Origin: Arenicola marina
Taxonomy: Eukaryota; Annelida; Polychaeta; Arenicolidae
Reading direction: 5' to 3'
Assembly (NCBI GenBank): GCA_964019135.1
Contig: OZ025263.1
Span: forward strand, 17,895,123 to 17,959,122
Length of the DNA stretch: 64,000 nucleotides
The notes under the pieces were generated by a model. That model was not told the DNA's origin and made no database searches. It saw nothing but the letters and a program-made list of their open reading frames with translations. Position 1 is the first letter of the stretch. Each line of letters starts with the position of its first letter. Positions 25,193 to 37,700 of this stretch are shown piece after piece. The translations under genes were made by a program, and so were the position numbers.

Positions 25193-25621
25193 ACCGTCCG
25201 TTATTGGATCGGAGCCTCAGACTATGGGATGACGGGAACCCCACACAAATAATTTAGGTACGCGTGGCTAGCCAATAGCCAAAATGCGTCGAATGGTCAA
25301 AACCGTGGGTGAACCTTAACTGTAAAAGGCAGGTGAAGTCAACTTGTAGCTCACAGTTGGATGCTAACAAGAGTACTTCTGACAGATGCTACTCCCGGTA
25401 ACTTGACAAGATATTCAGGCAATAACTACCATATCAGGGCCTAGATTAGGCATCATGATACACACACTGGCCTGAGTGTCAATAGACTGCATATGCCCAG
25501 AGCCAACCTCAAACTAATTCGCACTTACCATAGGTGAAATTTCGTCCTCGAATATGAACGTAAAGGCTTACCATACAAGCAGGCAGGGGGCTAAAGCCCT
25601 CTTGTAACCCAGGCACTGGCT

Positions 25622-26519
25622 ATGTATGTATGTGTGTAAAAAAGAAACGCACGGGCACAGGGTAAACCACAAGCTGTAGGTAAGTCCAGGATAACAATAT
25701 AATAGATAAAAACAGGCCAAAAACAGATCTGGGGAAAACATATAACAGATGAAAACAGGTCTGGGGAAAATGAAACGGATCAAAACAGGCCAAAACGAGA
25801 ATAGATCAAAAATAGGCCAAAACAACAGTGAACAATCGTGAACAATTGCCACATTGCACACTTATGAATGAAAATGGAGACCCCGTGAGGGTAAATATGA
25901 GATGAACACTGAAACCAAGGTTTCAGGGGACCGAATAAGACGTGTCTTCATCAGGGGCCGTTCACGTCTCATCGCTGTTTCTGATCGCACACCAAACTAG
26001 CCGATCGAGTCGCCGCCCCACAACATAGGATTCATGACAAACCCCAGTCGAGAAGGCGGCCCCGATCAGCTAGCATGGCGGCGAAATGGCCCAACAGCGA
26101 TCTACCAGACTCTGATAGCAATAGGCTTGGTGAAAATACTGAAACGGTATAGAAAAATCATACCTAGTTCAGTGAACCTATAGAGTCTTGGTTACCTGGC
26201 GTGGCAGAGGCATCGAGTGAAGTCGCCAAGAAGGCTACTGCCTTTTATACCAACCCACCGTGTGTTCTGTGCACGCAAAACTAAAACTGCAAATGAGTAA
26301 TTCAGAGCCAAAATGTGAGCATAGAATGAGAAGGCCAAACCAAGGAGTGGTCGCGGTGAGGAATAAGGCCTAAACCGATGGTTATGTACAAGCCGGGTTG
26401 GGGCGGGTGGGCCAACTCATAATACAAACTGAATACACTCGCTCGGTCAACAAAGGACCGACTACAGACGAAGTAGCGATAATATGGAAGGCGAGGCGTA
26501 TTATTTACTTACCAGGTAA
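25622..26519. repeat. ~0.9-kb direct repeat, copy 2
   Basis: Near-identical partner of 24295-25192, about 430 bp further on. The spacer (25193-25621) has no recognisable gene. Differences seen by eye are a handful of substitutions and a 2-bp indel, implying a recent duplication or conversion. Confidence 0.75.
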
Positions 26520-28604
26520 AATCGACGTTCGTCATTGATCCCAAAATTCCGACACTAGAGATCCGAAAAGCGACTAATTTAAAATTAGATACATGTCTTA
26601 GTGAAGTGATGGTATCTTGGACATTGATATAATCATCAATCAACCTACATTTTCTGACAGTACAATGACTTGGCGTGCCATAGTTGTCCCGAAAACTCGA
26701 AGACAGCGGTCTGCTGTAAATGCTGTAGAACAAGAACAGGTCCCGGGCCGGAGGTGGCGGTAGGGGTTGGGATTGAGGCGTAGGGGTTGGGGTTTAGCTT
26801 TTTTGGTTTACCACTTAAGTGTTTGGTTCCTATATGACATGCGAAGGTGTCCCCCCCCCCCTCCCCCTCCATGTGCAGTCTGATAAGGAACACCCACGAG
26901 TGGATTTGTGGGTGCTTTGTTAGGGGTGGGGTCCAACGTAGACAACATGGCTGAATAGAAGCGTGAACATGGCCAGATCCTACCAATCGAATCTTGCTAC
27001 AATTGCGTTAGAAGCTAGCTTCGCTCGCTGTTACCCTCATGAACACGTAATGTGTGTATTCGGTGGGAGTTAGTTCGGTTAGTTTCGGTTAGTTCTCAGC
27101 CGGTCCACGAGTGACTCAACCGCAAAACTGGCATTACGCACCGAGCCTAAAAAACACTTGCTAATAATACTCGTCAAATATACCAACGTTTATATGTTGC
27201 AACGTTATCAGCGAAAACATCATGTGTGTGTTTAATTGCGAAAACATCATGTGTGTGTTTCACTGCATACTGCATTCATACCGCAAGAGGACCACATTAG
27301 CATTCATCCGTCGGTTTTCAAAAGGAAGGGATGGTGGGCCAGGGTGTATCGACCATATTGTTATACATACGGTGAACAATAGGGGACAGGGTGTCACCAG
27401 TTCCTCCGTACGGATTCCAGCTGCAGGCTATGCCATCTTGTGACTGTGGCAGCTGGACCTCATTACAGACCGTCGCTAAGCTACCGAGTTACTACAGTCG
27501 GCGCGTTTAATATCTGCCGACTTGCTTTCGTAAATCATTTTATCTGTGCACCATTTGCAGCCACAATTTGTGCATTTAAGTACTCCATTGCACGAGACCC
27601 TTGCAATTTTTGCCTTACCTGACAGTGTATCTTGTTTAATAAAAACAGCACAACACGATAGTCTCCAGCATATAGTATGGCAGACGAAGGTGTGTTGACA
27701 GCTGCATTTTTTATAAAGTCGTAAGGTGAAGGTCATATTACTGGATTTTCATTGGTTAAAAGAAGCAGGCACATGGCAAAGTGTAATATCAGGAACAAAC
27801 AAGCATTATTTGTCTATACAAATTCTACATACTGACATTTTAGCTTCCAGGCGCAAAGTTTTGATGCAAGTCACAAGATAGTAAGCAATGAGCCTACGGG
27901 ACATTACCTAACCCCCCTCCCAAAATACCACCAATACAATCACCCAATAGTCAAACTTAAAGTCAAACAAAACGGGTGTCCAACCTAATCTAATCGCGAT
28001 CTGCACCGAAAATTTACATCTTAAAATTAAATTGGCGAGTGTTTACTCTTCGTTTCGGCCAATTGGTAAGGAAAAAATTAAGGCAACCCGCCCCAATCAT
28101 TGTCCAGCAGCGCGCCATTTTGCCGGAGCAAGTGACGTATATTGCGACCCTTCAATGTGTCGCCGCCTAACGTTATAACTGGAAGTCATCTCGCGGAGGG
28201 AACTCTTCACAGTGGAGGTATCCTCCAGGTGAAACGCGTGAAATGCGAGATCGGGGCCGCGATTTACTGATGAATTGCGGCTGTTCCAAGTAGTGGTTTG
28301 AATACAATTAGAATATGACAAACTGATTGGTCAATCGCGGACGCACCGCAAGAAAGGGTTGCCGTGTAGTTGAGCGGCGAAATCGTAGCTCGCGGTTACT
28401 TCTGAAGTTTATTGTGATCTGCAGACAGGACAGATTTGGAGGATAAACACTTAGGTATTATAAGAATCGGCAAAGCTGTGTTAGCGGCCAGGCTGGCGGC
28501 TTCCTTTAACACTCTGTATTTCATTCTACCAAGATCTGACGTTTTCGTCACTATGACACACAGGTTCTAACACACGTCATGGTAAACGTCGTTATTGTAG
28601 ATGT

Positions 28605-28915
28605 CGTGACTGCACGCCATGTTTGTTCGTCATCGCTCACGTCGTGTTTGTTTGTCATTGCGCATTTGGTGTTTGTTTGTCATTGACTGTCGTGTCTGGT
28701 GGTTATTGCACACGTCGTGATGGTTTGTCATTGCACACGTCGTGTTTGTCATTACACATGTGGTGTTTGTCATTGCACACGTCGTGGTGGTTTATCATTG
28801 CCCACGCCGTGTTTGTCATTACACATGTGGTGTTTGTCATTGCACATGTCGTGATTGTTTGTCATTGTACACGTCGTGATTGTGTGTCATTGCACGTCGT
28901 GTTTCTGCATGTCGT
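28605..28915. repeat. cryptic array TTTGTCATTGCACA (copy 2)
   Basis: The partner of 17840-18230 in segmental duplication copy 2, differing in copy number and order of units. Confidence 0.8.
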
Positions 28916-30014
28916 CATCGTGAAGTGGATAAACAATGGATAAGGTGCACAAATAATAACTAAAATAACATTGTTTCCACGACTTTATGGGCATTGGAAA
29001 ATACAGCTCAGCTGCAATAACCACATCAAAGACGGATCTCAGACAATAAAACAAACAATTCTTGAATACAAACAATATTACGGCTATCATAATATGCCTA
29101 GCTTATCTGGAGTTCAATGTTTAAGTATAAGTATATGTAACTTAATGCAATATAACGCAATTTGCCCCGCTATACTTGTCTAAACATACTTTGGTTGTAG
29201 GTTAAAATGTGGGAGGGTACAAACTAGGCTCTGTTTTCCACGTCTCACCATTCGGGCGCTCCAAGCGGAGTCAGCGCCGCGTGGCGGTGGGCGGCGGACC
29301 GAGACTAGATGCGTTCAGGTTGTTATCATGCGGTCACTGGATCTCACTTACCAGAGGATCACACGGGCATATAGCATTTTGGGTGTCATAGACCGCTATA
29401 ATACTTGACAACGCATTAACAAGCCGACACGATTGTTGCAATATACATATGCATATTCAACATGTAAACCGTTTTCAACATGTAAGCAGTTTTCAACATG
29501 TAAACAGTTTTAACAGTAATGACGTTACTAAAATTTGCGGGAAACTACATCACTGAGTCTGTCTGTGCCCAATGCGCTCTTCTCACGCTCCAGCCTCTGT
29601 TTTGCTCCAACAACATCCCTTAATTCCCCACCTCCGGCCATCATGTAGCCGAAGTCCAAGGTCTTACTCCGTCACGCATATATATATACCGTGCTATGAG
29701 CAAGACAACGTCTGTGGAACAAACTTGCGGATAGGCTGTATATCAACACAATGTACCATGCAGACACACTGCAGTTGCGTCAGACACACAGCATCTGCGG
29801 TCATCAGCGACTGCTCAATTGGTCGACCTATCCGTTTTTGCTCAAGATCTTGAGCCAAGCTTTCTTTTATGAACAAAATGTGGCCTTGAAATTGACATGC
29901 AAACCTAGACCTACCCTAGACACTGGTGACTGTGCATCTGGGCAACTAACCTCCACCCCCCCCTTCCCCCAAAACACACACACACCATTCCCCCTGTACT
30001 TGAATGGTCCACCC

Positions 30015-30082
30015 TTAGGCGTTTATCATGCGGGGATTATTGGGTCTACGAAGGGTCCGAACGAGATTCTTCCAGAACAGGG
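30015..30082 (-). pseudogene. 3'-terminal remnant of a second TLR gene
   Basis: The minus strand reads FWKNLVRTLRRPNNPRMINA followed by a stop, against FWKKLVRTLRKPNNPHMINA at the end of the intact TLR. Homology stops abruptly at 30082, just upstream of box 3, so about 97% of the gene is absent. The remnant sits at the end of a segmental duplication (28293-30082) matching the TLR's 3' flank. It is a truncated copy of the host's own gene, not a functional receptor. Confidence 0.85.
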
Positions 30083-30473
30083 TGGGAAAACAACGTGCAT
30101 CTGGTTTGAACATAAGGACAAGGTGAAGTATGATGTCATTTTGCATTACATCTTCCATCGCGCAAAAAAAATGATCCGCATTAAAGTTGTGTCCCCTAAT
30201 CAATGGAACATTTTGACGCTAGTCGCGTCCCTTTAGGACAAATATTAGGAAAGCCTTAGCACTTTTACATTTTTCCTTTAATTGGACGGCCTTGGCCTTT
30301 GACCTTTGACATTGGAAAGTCCGTAACTTGAAAGTTGTAGAGGCTCGGACATGCCACATTGCCATGAACATTGGTGAACGATAGCTTTTGTCGTTAAGGC
30401 ATTAGAGGGTACGAAAGAAATGCAAACAAGCAAACATACACAGCGGAGTGGTTAAAAAAAGTCGTCCGACCGA

Positions 30474-30770
30474 CATAAGACGAAATATCTATGATATTTC
30501 GTCTTAACAAACACGACTGACCGACATATGACGAAAATTGAACATTTTCGTCATAACAAGATGTCAGTGTGAGGCTGAGGCCAAGAAGATTGTGCCTTAT
30601 TAATATGTCCTGTTAAATTATATGTATATGCTATATAAAACATATGACGAAGATTGAACTCTTTTACGTCATAACAAGATATAAGTGTAAGGCTGAGGCT
30701 GAGGCCAAGAAAATTATGCCTTATTAACATGTCCTGGTAATTATATGTGTATTTATACACTAAGAAGCTC
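30474..30770. repeat. hairpin cluster and tandem ~118-bp units
   Basis: AAGACGAAATATC / GATATTTCGTCTT form a perfect 13-bp stem around TAT (30478-30506). ATGACGAAAAT / ATTTTCGTCAT form an 11-bp stem (30528-30554). A third, imperfect stem (ATGACGAAGA...TTTTACGTCAT) follows at 30645-30673. The second and third are each followed by AACAAGAT..., GAGGCTGAGGCCAAGAA and GCCTTATTAA, defining two ~118-bp tandem units. Confidence 0.8.
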
Positions 30771-31176
30771 AAACACCTCATTTCTATTCAAAACATTTTT
30801 CAAGTTTGTGAGGGTTGTATGGGTAAGAAATGTATGTACAATAAAGCTTGTGTTTCCGTATAGTAGGTTCTTCAGCCGTCCTATAATTGGAAAAACTGGT
30901 ATTAATGCATTTGTATTTTAAAATTAGTACATGGTTACCAGGTTTGGCCAGTGAGTGACGTCACGAGCTGAAGACCCTGGGTTTGGGGGGCTGGAAGAGC
31001 AGGTTCCCGGAAAAACAAGGGATTCCAGGACTCTATATAGCTTTCAATGCGGACGGAAACGCGGTTATAATTTTGCATGGCCAATCCAGTCAGAAATGTG
31101 GTCCACATTTATAACCCCCCAGGTATTGTACCCGTCTATCTTCTTTCTAGCTAACACTTAAACTAGGCGTTCTTCG
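30771..31176. other. short spacer, nothing recognised
   Basis: No repeat family, ORF or RNA gene that I can support. Confidence 0.4.
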
Positions 31177-31533
31177 TCAAATCTGAGAGCTCCTTGGAGT
31201 CCTTGGAGCTGGATCGACTCTATCATTTGTCGCGAAGATCACAGCTCTAGCTTGGTTGTCCGACTTTGGAGAACCCCCCCCCGAAAGCCCCTTTGGGACG
31301 GACGCCCTTGAGTATGTCATTATCTGGTTTTTACTTTTGGTTGACACGTACATTGTAACACTGTTCCCAGCCTCACTAAACTGATACATATTCTTGCTTG
31401 TGAAGCATCTTTCTTCCTTTCCGACCAGTCGTCCGGAGCGCATTCCATGGCGGCGCTGCCCGGATCTCAGATTGATCCTGACGTCACCCCTTGAGTCGGG
31501 CATCCCTAGGATATCGTCATCGGACAGATCCAT
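31177..31533 (-). CDS. hypothetical small ORF downstream of gene B
   Basis: A 118-residue frame starting MDLSDDDILGMPDSRGD and ending before 31177, about 180 bp past gene B's stop. The start is acidic and the remainder basic (RSGQRRHGMRSGR), with normal-looking codon variety unlike the array frames. It may be an exon of an unrecognised gene, a piece of a transposon ORF (acidic starts of this kind occur in some DNA transposases), or chance. No domain was recognised and no splice partner was found. Confidence 0.25.
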   Translation of the reverse strand: MDLSDDDILGMPDSRGDVRINLRSGQRRHGMRSGRLVGKEERCFTSKNMYQFSEAGNSVTMYVSTKSKNQIMTYSRASVPKGLSGGGSPKSDNQARAVIFATNDRVDPAPRTPRSSQI

Positions 31534-31709
31534 GATATGGACATCGTTATAATCTCATCATCTGAGCCGGGCCGGCGTGCGGCGACCTCTGCATCCCTTG
31601 CATCGACTATGGATGAAATCTTCTGATCATGCCCCATTGGTCTATCAATATTATGTCCTGCTGTTGCTTTGGATCCACTTTGGATTGCAATTGAAGTCGC
31701 CCTTGATGT

Positions 31710-34700
31710 CTAGTTGAGCGCCTTGGGCTTCCGGATTGTCCGGAGCGCGGTGTACGCCAGGACGTGGAAGCCGACAAGGAATGCCGCCAGCGCCACCAGA
31801 TCGATCCAGATGGGCCCCGTCATGCCAGACAGCTCCAGGACCTCGGTCCCGGACAGCTCCGTCACGTTACCATAGCGACAGGCTGGCGTCGCCGTCTCGT
31901 TGATCGAGGCGCACCTGGCGGCCAGATTAGGAGATACATGTCATGTCAATGAATATAATTCACCAATGATGCATTATTATATATTTTTCAGAATATTGAA
32001 GGCTCTGTTCCAGAAGGGGCGTGGGTGGGTAGGGGGTGGAGGGTAGGCGGGATGGGGGCAATCTTCTCCCCCGATCGATGGATATATATGTAATCATTGA
32101 CGTATAGCTTTTTGGGAAATTCTGCGTAAAAATTGCAAACACCTGATCTCAATTACTCTTTGATATTCAGTGTGTCCCCCTCCCGCCCCTCCCCCGTTCG
32201 CAAATTCTGGATCTGCCCCTGCATGAACCGTATACTATGTCTCACCCCTCTTTGCAAGAACTCACATGCTCGTGGATTTCTAATATAACAATATATGCCT
32301 TAAAAATATCATAAAAAAAGAAATGATAGTTTGTGTGAATGATTCAATATTATTGTTCACATGAGATTGCTTTGGATCACTTTTTTTGCACATATTGTGG
32401 AAGCAGTGTCAATGCCCCCCATGTGGCCATACGATTAACGATCACGTTGATATATCGCTTGCAATATTCCACACTACCCATGCTTACCGCACATCCTTAC
32501 ACCGGCAACCCAATGAGATCCGCATGTTAAGGGGTAGGAATGTTGAGACTTACTGGACGGGCGGCCCCATGCCGAACTCCACCTTACTGAGGGCCTGAAA
32601 GGTGTAAGTGAACGGCGCGAGGTACTGGAGCCATGCCATCCACACCGGGATGTTAGTGACGTAAAATCCGGCTGAAGCAGAACGCATGGTTGGGTTCATT
32701 AAATTGCAATCAAAACAACTTCTAATGGCTTAAAAACAAACGACCGTTCGCGAAAATATCATAACATGCACTAAAATTGAAGCGGAATGAAATACCTCTT
32801 TTTGATTTGTAATTGATTGAAACAGAATTATACGACTCTGATAAAGGGTGCCTTATCGCAATGTATATAACACAGTCCGAGGAGACGTAATTTGAGCAAA
32901 AAATAGGATACTAACATTAATAAATGTTCTGCCCATTTATCGCCCACTGCACGTGGTCGTTATCGGTACTGCTGATAGACTATATATCTCTCTATAAGAC
33001 CCTGTACCGTGCCAGTATAAACAGGGTTGACAACCACTTACCAACCATGACCCCCACGTTGCCGACACAGACCAGGAACGTCAGACCGTGCTTCAGATGA
33101 TTGAAGACAATGCCGATCAGAAGACCCATGGCCTGTCAGTGAAACGACATACATGTTGTACTGATCAGAAGACCCATGGCCTGTCAATGAAGCGACCTAC
33201 ATGTTGTCCTGATCAGAAGACCCATGGCCTGTCAGTGAAACGACCTACATGTTGTACTGATCAGAAGACCCATGGCCTGTCAATGAAACGACCTACATGT
33301 TGTACTGATCAGAAGACCCATGGCCTGTCAGTGAAACGACATACATGTTGTACTGATCAGAAGACCCATGGCCTGTCAGTGAAACGACATACATGTTGTA
33401 CTGATCAGAAGACCCATGGCCTGTCAGTGAAACGACATACATGTTGTACTGATCAGAAGACCCATGGCCTGTCAGTGAAACGACATACATGTTGTACTGA
33501 TCAGAAGACCCATGGCCTGTCAGTGAAACGACATACATGTTTCACTGATCAGAGGACCCATGTCCTGAAAATGAACGACATACATGTTTCACTGATCAGA
33601 GGACCCATGTCCCGAAACTGAACGACATACATGTTTTACTGATCAGAGGATCCATGACCTGTCAATGAAACAACCTACGTATTGCAGTGATCAAAGGACC
33701 CATGTTCTGTCAATGAAACGACATACATGTTGCACTGATCAACGGACCCATGTCCTGTCAATGAAACGACATACATGTTGCATTGCCCAGAGGAGCCATG
33801 GCCTGTCAATGAAACGACATACATGTTGTATTGCCCAGAGGAGCCATGGCCTGTCAATGAAACGACATACATGTTGTATTGCCCAGATGAGCCATGGCCT
33901 GTCAATGAAACGACATACATGTTGCACTGATCAAAGAACCCATGTCCTGTCAATGAAACGACATGGCCTGTCAATGAAACGACATACATGTTGTATTGCC
34001 CAGAAGAGCCATGGCCTGTCGATGAAATGACATACATGTTGTATTGCCCAGAGGAGCCATGGCCTGTCAATGAAACGACATACATGTTGCACTGATCAAA
34101 GGACCCATGTCCTGTCAATGAAACGACATACATGTTGCATTGCCCAGAGGAGCCATGGCCTGTCAATGAAACGACATACATGTTGTATTGCCCAGAGGAG
34201 CCATGGCCTGTCAATGAAACGACATGGCCTGTCAATGAAACGACATACATGTTGTATTGCCCAGATGAGCCATGGCCTGTCAATGAAACGACATACATGT
34301 TGTATTGCCCAGATGAGCCATGGCCTGTCAATGAAACGACATACATGTTGCACTGATCAAAGAACCCATGTCCTGTCAATGAAACGACATGGCCTGTCAA
34401 TGAAACGACATACATGTTGTATTGCCCAGAAGAGCCATGGCCTGTCAATGAAACGACATACATGTTGCACTGATCAAAGGACCCATGTCCTATCAATGAA
34501 ACGACATGGCCTGTCAATGAAACGACATACATGTTGTATTGCTCAGAGGAGCCATGGCCTGTCAATGAAACGACCTATATGTTGTACTGATCAGAGAACC
34601 CATGGCCTGTCAATGAAACTACCTGCATATACTTCTCAGAAGACCCATGACCTGTCAATGAAATGAAGTACATTGTAAAGTCTTATCCTAGCTACATTGT

Positions 34701-37700
34701 GAAGTCCCCTCCTACCTGCATTGTGAAGTCCCCTCCTTTCTGCATTGTCAAGACATCTCCTACTTGCATTCTGAAGTCCTATCCTACCTGCATTTTTAAG
34801 TCCCCTCCTACCTGCATTGTGAAGTCCCCTCCTACCTGCATTGTGAAGTCCCCTCCTACCTGCACAGTGAAGTCCCCTCCTACTTGCATTGTGAAGTCCC
34901 ATCCTACCTGCATTTTCAAGTCCCCTCCTCCCTGCATTGTGAAGTCCCCTCCTACCTGCATTGTGAAGTCCCCTCCTTTCTGCATTGTCAAGACATCTTC
35001 TACTTGCATTCTGAAGTCCCATCCTACCTGCATTTTCAATTCCTCTCCTCCCTGGATTGTGAAGTCCCCTCCTCCCTGCATTGCAAAGTCCCCTCCTACC
35101 TGCATTGTGAATTCCCCTCCTTTCTGCATTGTCAAGACATCTTCTACTTGCATTCTGAAGTCCCATCCTACCTGCATTTTCAATTCCCCTCCTCCCTGCA
35201 TTGTAAAGTCCCCTCCTACCTGCATTGTAAAGTCCCCTCCTACCTACATTTTCAAGTCCCCTCCTCCCTGCATTGTGAAGTCCCCTCCTACCTGCATTGT
35301 GAAGTCCCCTCTTACCTACATTGTGAAGTTCCCTCCTAGCTGCATAGTGAAGTCCCCTCCTACCTGCATTGTGAAGTCCCCTCCTACCTGCATTGTGAAG
35401 TCCCCTCCTACCTGCATTGTGACGTCGCCTCCTACCTGTATTGTGAAGTCCCCTCCTACCTGCGTTGTGAAGTCCCCTCTTACCTGCATTGTGAAGTCAC
35501 CTCCTACCTGCATTGTGAAATCCCCTCCTACCTGCATTGTGAAGTCCCCTCCTACCTACATTGTGAAGTCCCCTCCCATTTACATTGTGAAGTCCCTCCT
35601 GCCTGCATTGTGAAGTCCCCTTCTACCTACATTGTGAAATCCCCTCCTACCTGCATAGTGAAGTCCCCTCCTACCTGCATTGTGAAGTTTTCTCCTACCT
35701 GCATTGTGAAGTCCCCTCCTGCCTGCATTGTAAAATCCCCTCCTACATGCATTGTAAAGTCCCCTCCTACCTGCATTGTGAAGTCCCCTCCCATTTACAT
35801 TGTGAAGTCCCCTCCTATCTGCATTGTGAAGTCCCCTCCTGCCTGCATTGTGAAATCCCCTCCTACCTGCATTGTGAAGTCCCCTCCTTCCTGCATTGCG
35901 AAGTCCCCTCCTACCTGCATAGTGAAGTCCCCTCCTACCTGCATTGTGAAGTCCCCTCCCATTTACATTGTAAAGTCCCCTCCTACCTGCATTGTGAAGT
36001 CCCCTCCTACCTGCATTGTCACTATCTCCAGCAGGATGATTCCCATGAAGGCGAAGAAGCTAGCGGGGTCGACCGTCAGCCCGGCCGCCCAGTAGGGGAT
36101 GGCAACGGCCAGGAGGGGTATGATGATCCCCAGGGGGATGTGGCTGCTGAGGAGGGAGAAATAGTACGCCGACACCCGGTACATCCCAGTCGACCTCTGG
36201 TGAAGGTGAACGTCTTTTATATCCATGTCTGCAGAGGATTGGTAAAATTCAAAGATCCTGTGTATTTTCATTAAACCTATTTATATAACTATATGTTGCA
36301 TATTACTACAGAGGATAAGACATCGATATACCATAGATATACCATGTCTGTGATGTCCAACACATATATAGGAACACGACACTTAACTCTTGACGAAATA
36401 TATATTTGTTACTCGATTCACTAGGTGAAAATCCTGAAAAGAAACGCGAGGCCACAGCTATGAAGAAATGAAAATATCTAATGACTTACATAGCACATAG
36501 ACTTGATACATGGGTTGAAACCCGGAACCCAAGAGAAGGAATGTCACCTGAAATAAAGGCGAAATTACACTAAATTAAATTTAATTGAAACATTTTTTCG
36601 CAAATAAGAGTAGAGCCTTGGAGTGAATAACGATACATGGTTATCATTGCTCGTTATTGCAACCATGGTAACCAACCGGTGTACTATGATGTCCAAGGTT
36701 AGTCTATCTAAGTTGACAATTACTTGGTTCTAGATTTTTAAAAGTAGGCTGCATTTTACAACAACAACAACACAGACATTATATGATAGACCAGGAAGAT
36801 GATTTCATGTTTGAGAATATTTTTCTCTGTCAATGAAGCGACACTGGCCTGGATACTTTCGTCATACTTCTTGATGCTCACCATTCCCATTCTGTCTCTG
36901 ATATAGTCATCTCGCCTGGGCATTTGCCAGAAGAGAAGACAAACGAAGAAGGTTAGGACGATACTCTGAGCGATGACTGTCCGGTGTAGAAACCAGCGCC
37001 GGGAGAGGAGGAACTCTCTGTGTGTGATGCTCTGGTACTGTGTGGAGAACCCCGTCGGCCACTTCCTCTGTTCAGGTGTGTCTACAGCCACAATTAAGAA
37101 CGTTTTGCAACGTGAACAACTATAATTTATGCCGGGCCATGGATTATTGCAAGTTTAAAATAAAAATACATTTAAAAAAAAAAAAAAAAAAACAATATTA
37201 CAAGTTGCTCTCTTGATTCTATGCGGGCGTGGCTTATCTCTACAACGCAGGTTTACGGTAGGAGGAAAGGCGGTTCAGCCAATCAGCATCGCCGGCTCTT
37301 CCCATTGCGGTCAGCCAGCGAGCACATTTTTTATTTTTATTCTTGTATATTTTATGGAAATATCTATTCATTTGTGATCGGACGATTTTAATCTTCCATC
37401 CCCATCAGTGGTAACCAAACTAAGACTTGTAGCAAAGTGTATGTGTAACATGATTTAAATAGCGTATGTAAAACGGCATTGTACTTTGAATGAGTATCCT
37501 TGTATGGCAAATGGTATCGAACACATTGTCGTATGAACAATTGGTGAGGTTATCAAAGCTGTCCATGGCATTGTACTTTATATTACCCTTATAACAACCG
37601 GTGAATCTCGTCACAAAGTGTGGCCATGTCATGTAGGTCCAAGTTCATCATTGGTATAATCCACATAATTCTTCAGATTTTAGTATGGCCCCGTGCGTGT

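Larger units (their letters stand above)
22181..28292. other. spacer upstream of the TLR
   Basis: Apart from the 45-bp repeat, the microsatellite and the ~0.9-kb direct repeats, I see no gene. Open frames here (for example 23179-23574) have low-complexity G-rich stretches and no recognisable domain. The TLR promoter would fall just above 22180; no convincing TATA box was assigned. Confidence 0.5.
28293..30082. repeat. segmental duplication copy 2
   Basis: Partner of 17524-20091. It lacks the ~0.8-kb block of copy 1 but has about 170 bp of extra sequence near 29300-29470 where copy 1 reads straight on. It ends inside the TLR coding region, leaving the remnant at 30015-30082. Confidence 0.8.

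Noticed and set aside
24295-26519. LTR pair of a retroelement
   Set aside because: No TG...CA ends, primer site, or internal coding region could be recognised, so left as an unclassified direct repeat.
34663-36095. 300-residue CIVKSPPT repeat protein on the plus strand
   Set aside because: The 24-bp array has no stop in several frames on both strands; the sequence is intron 11 of gene B.
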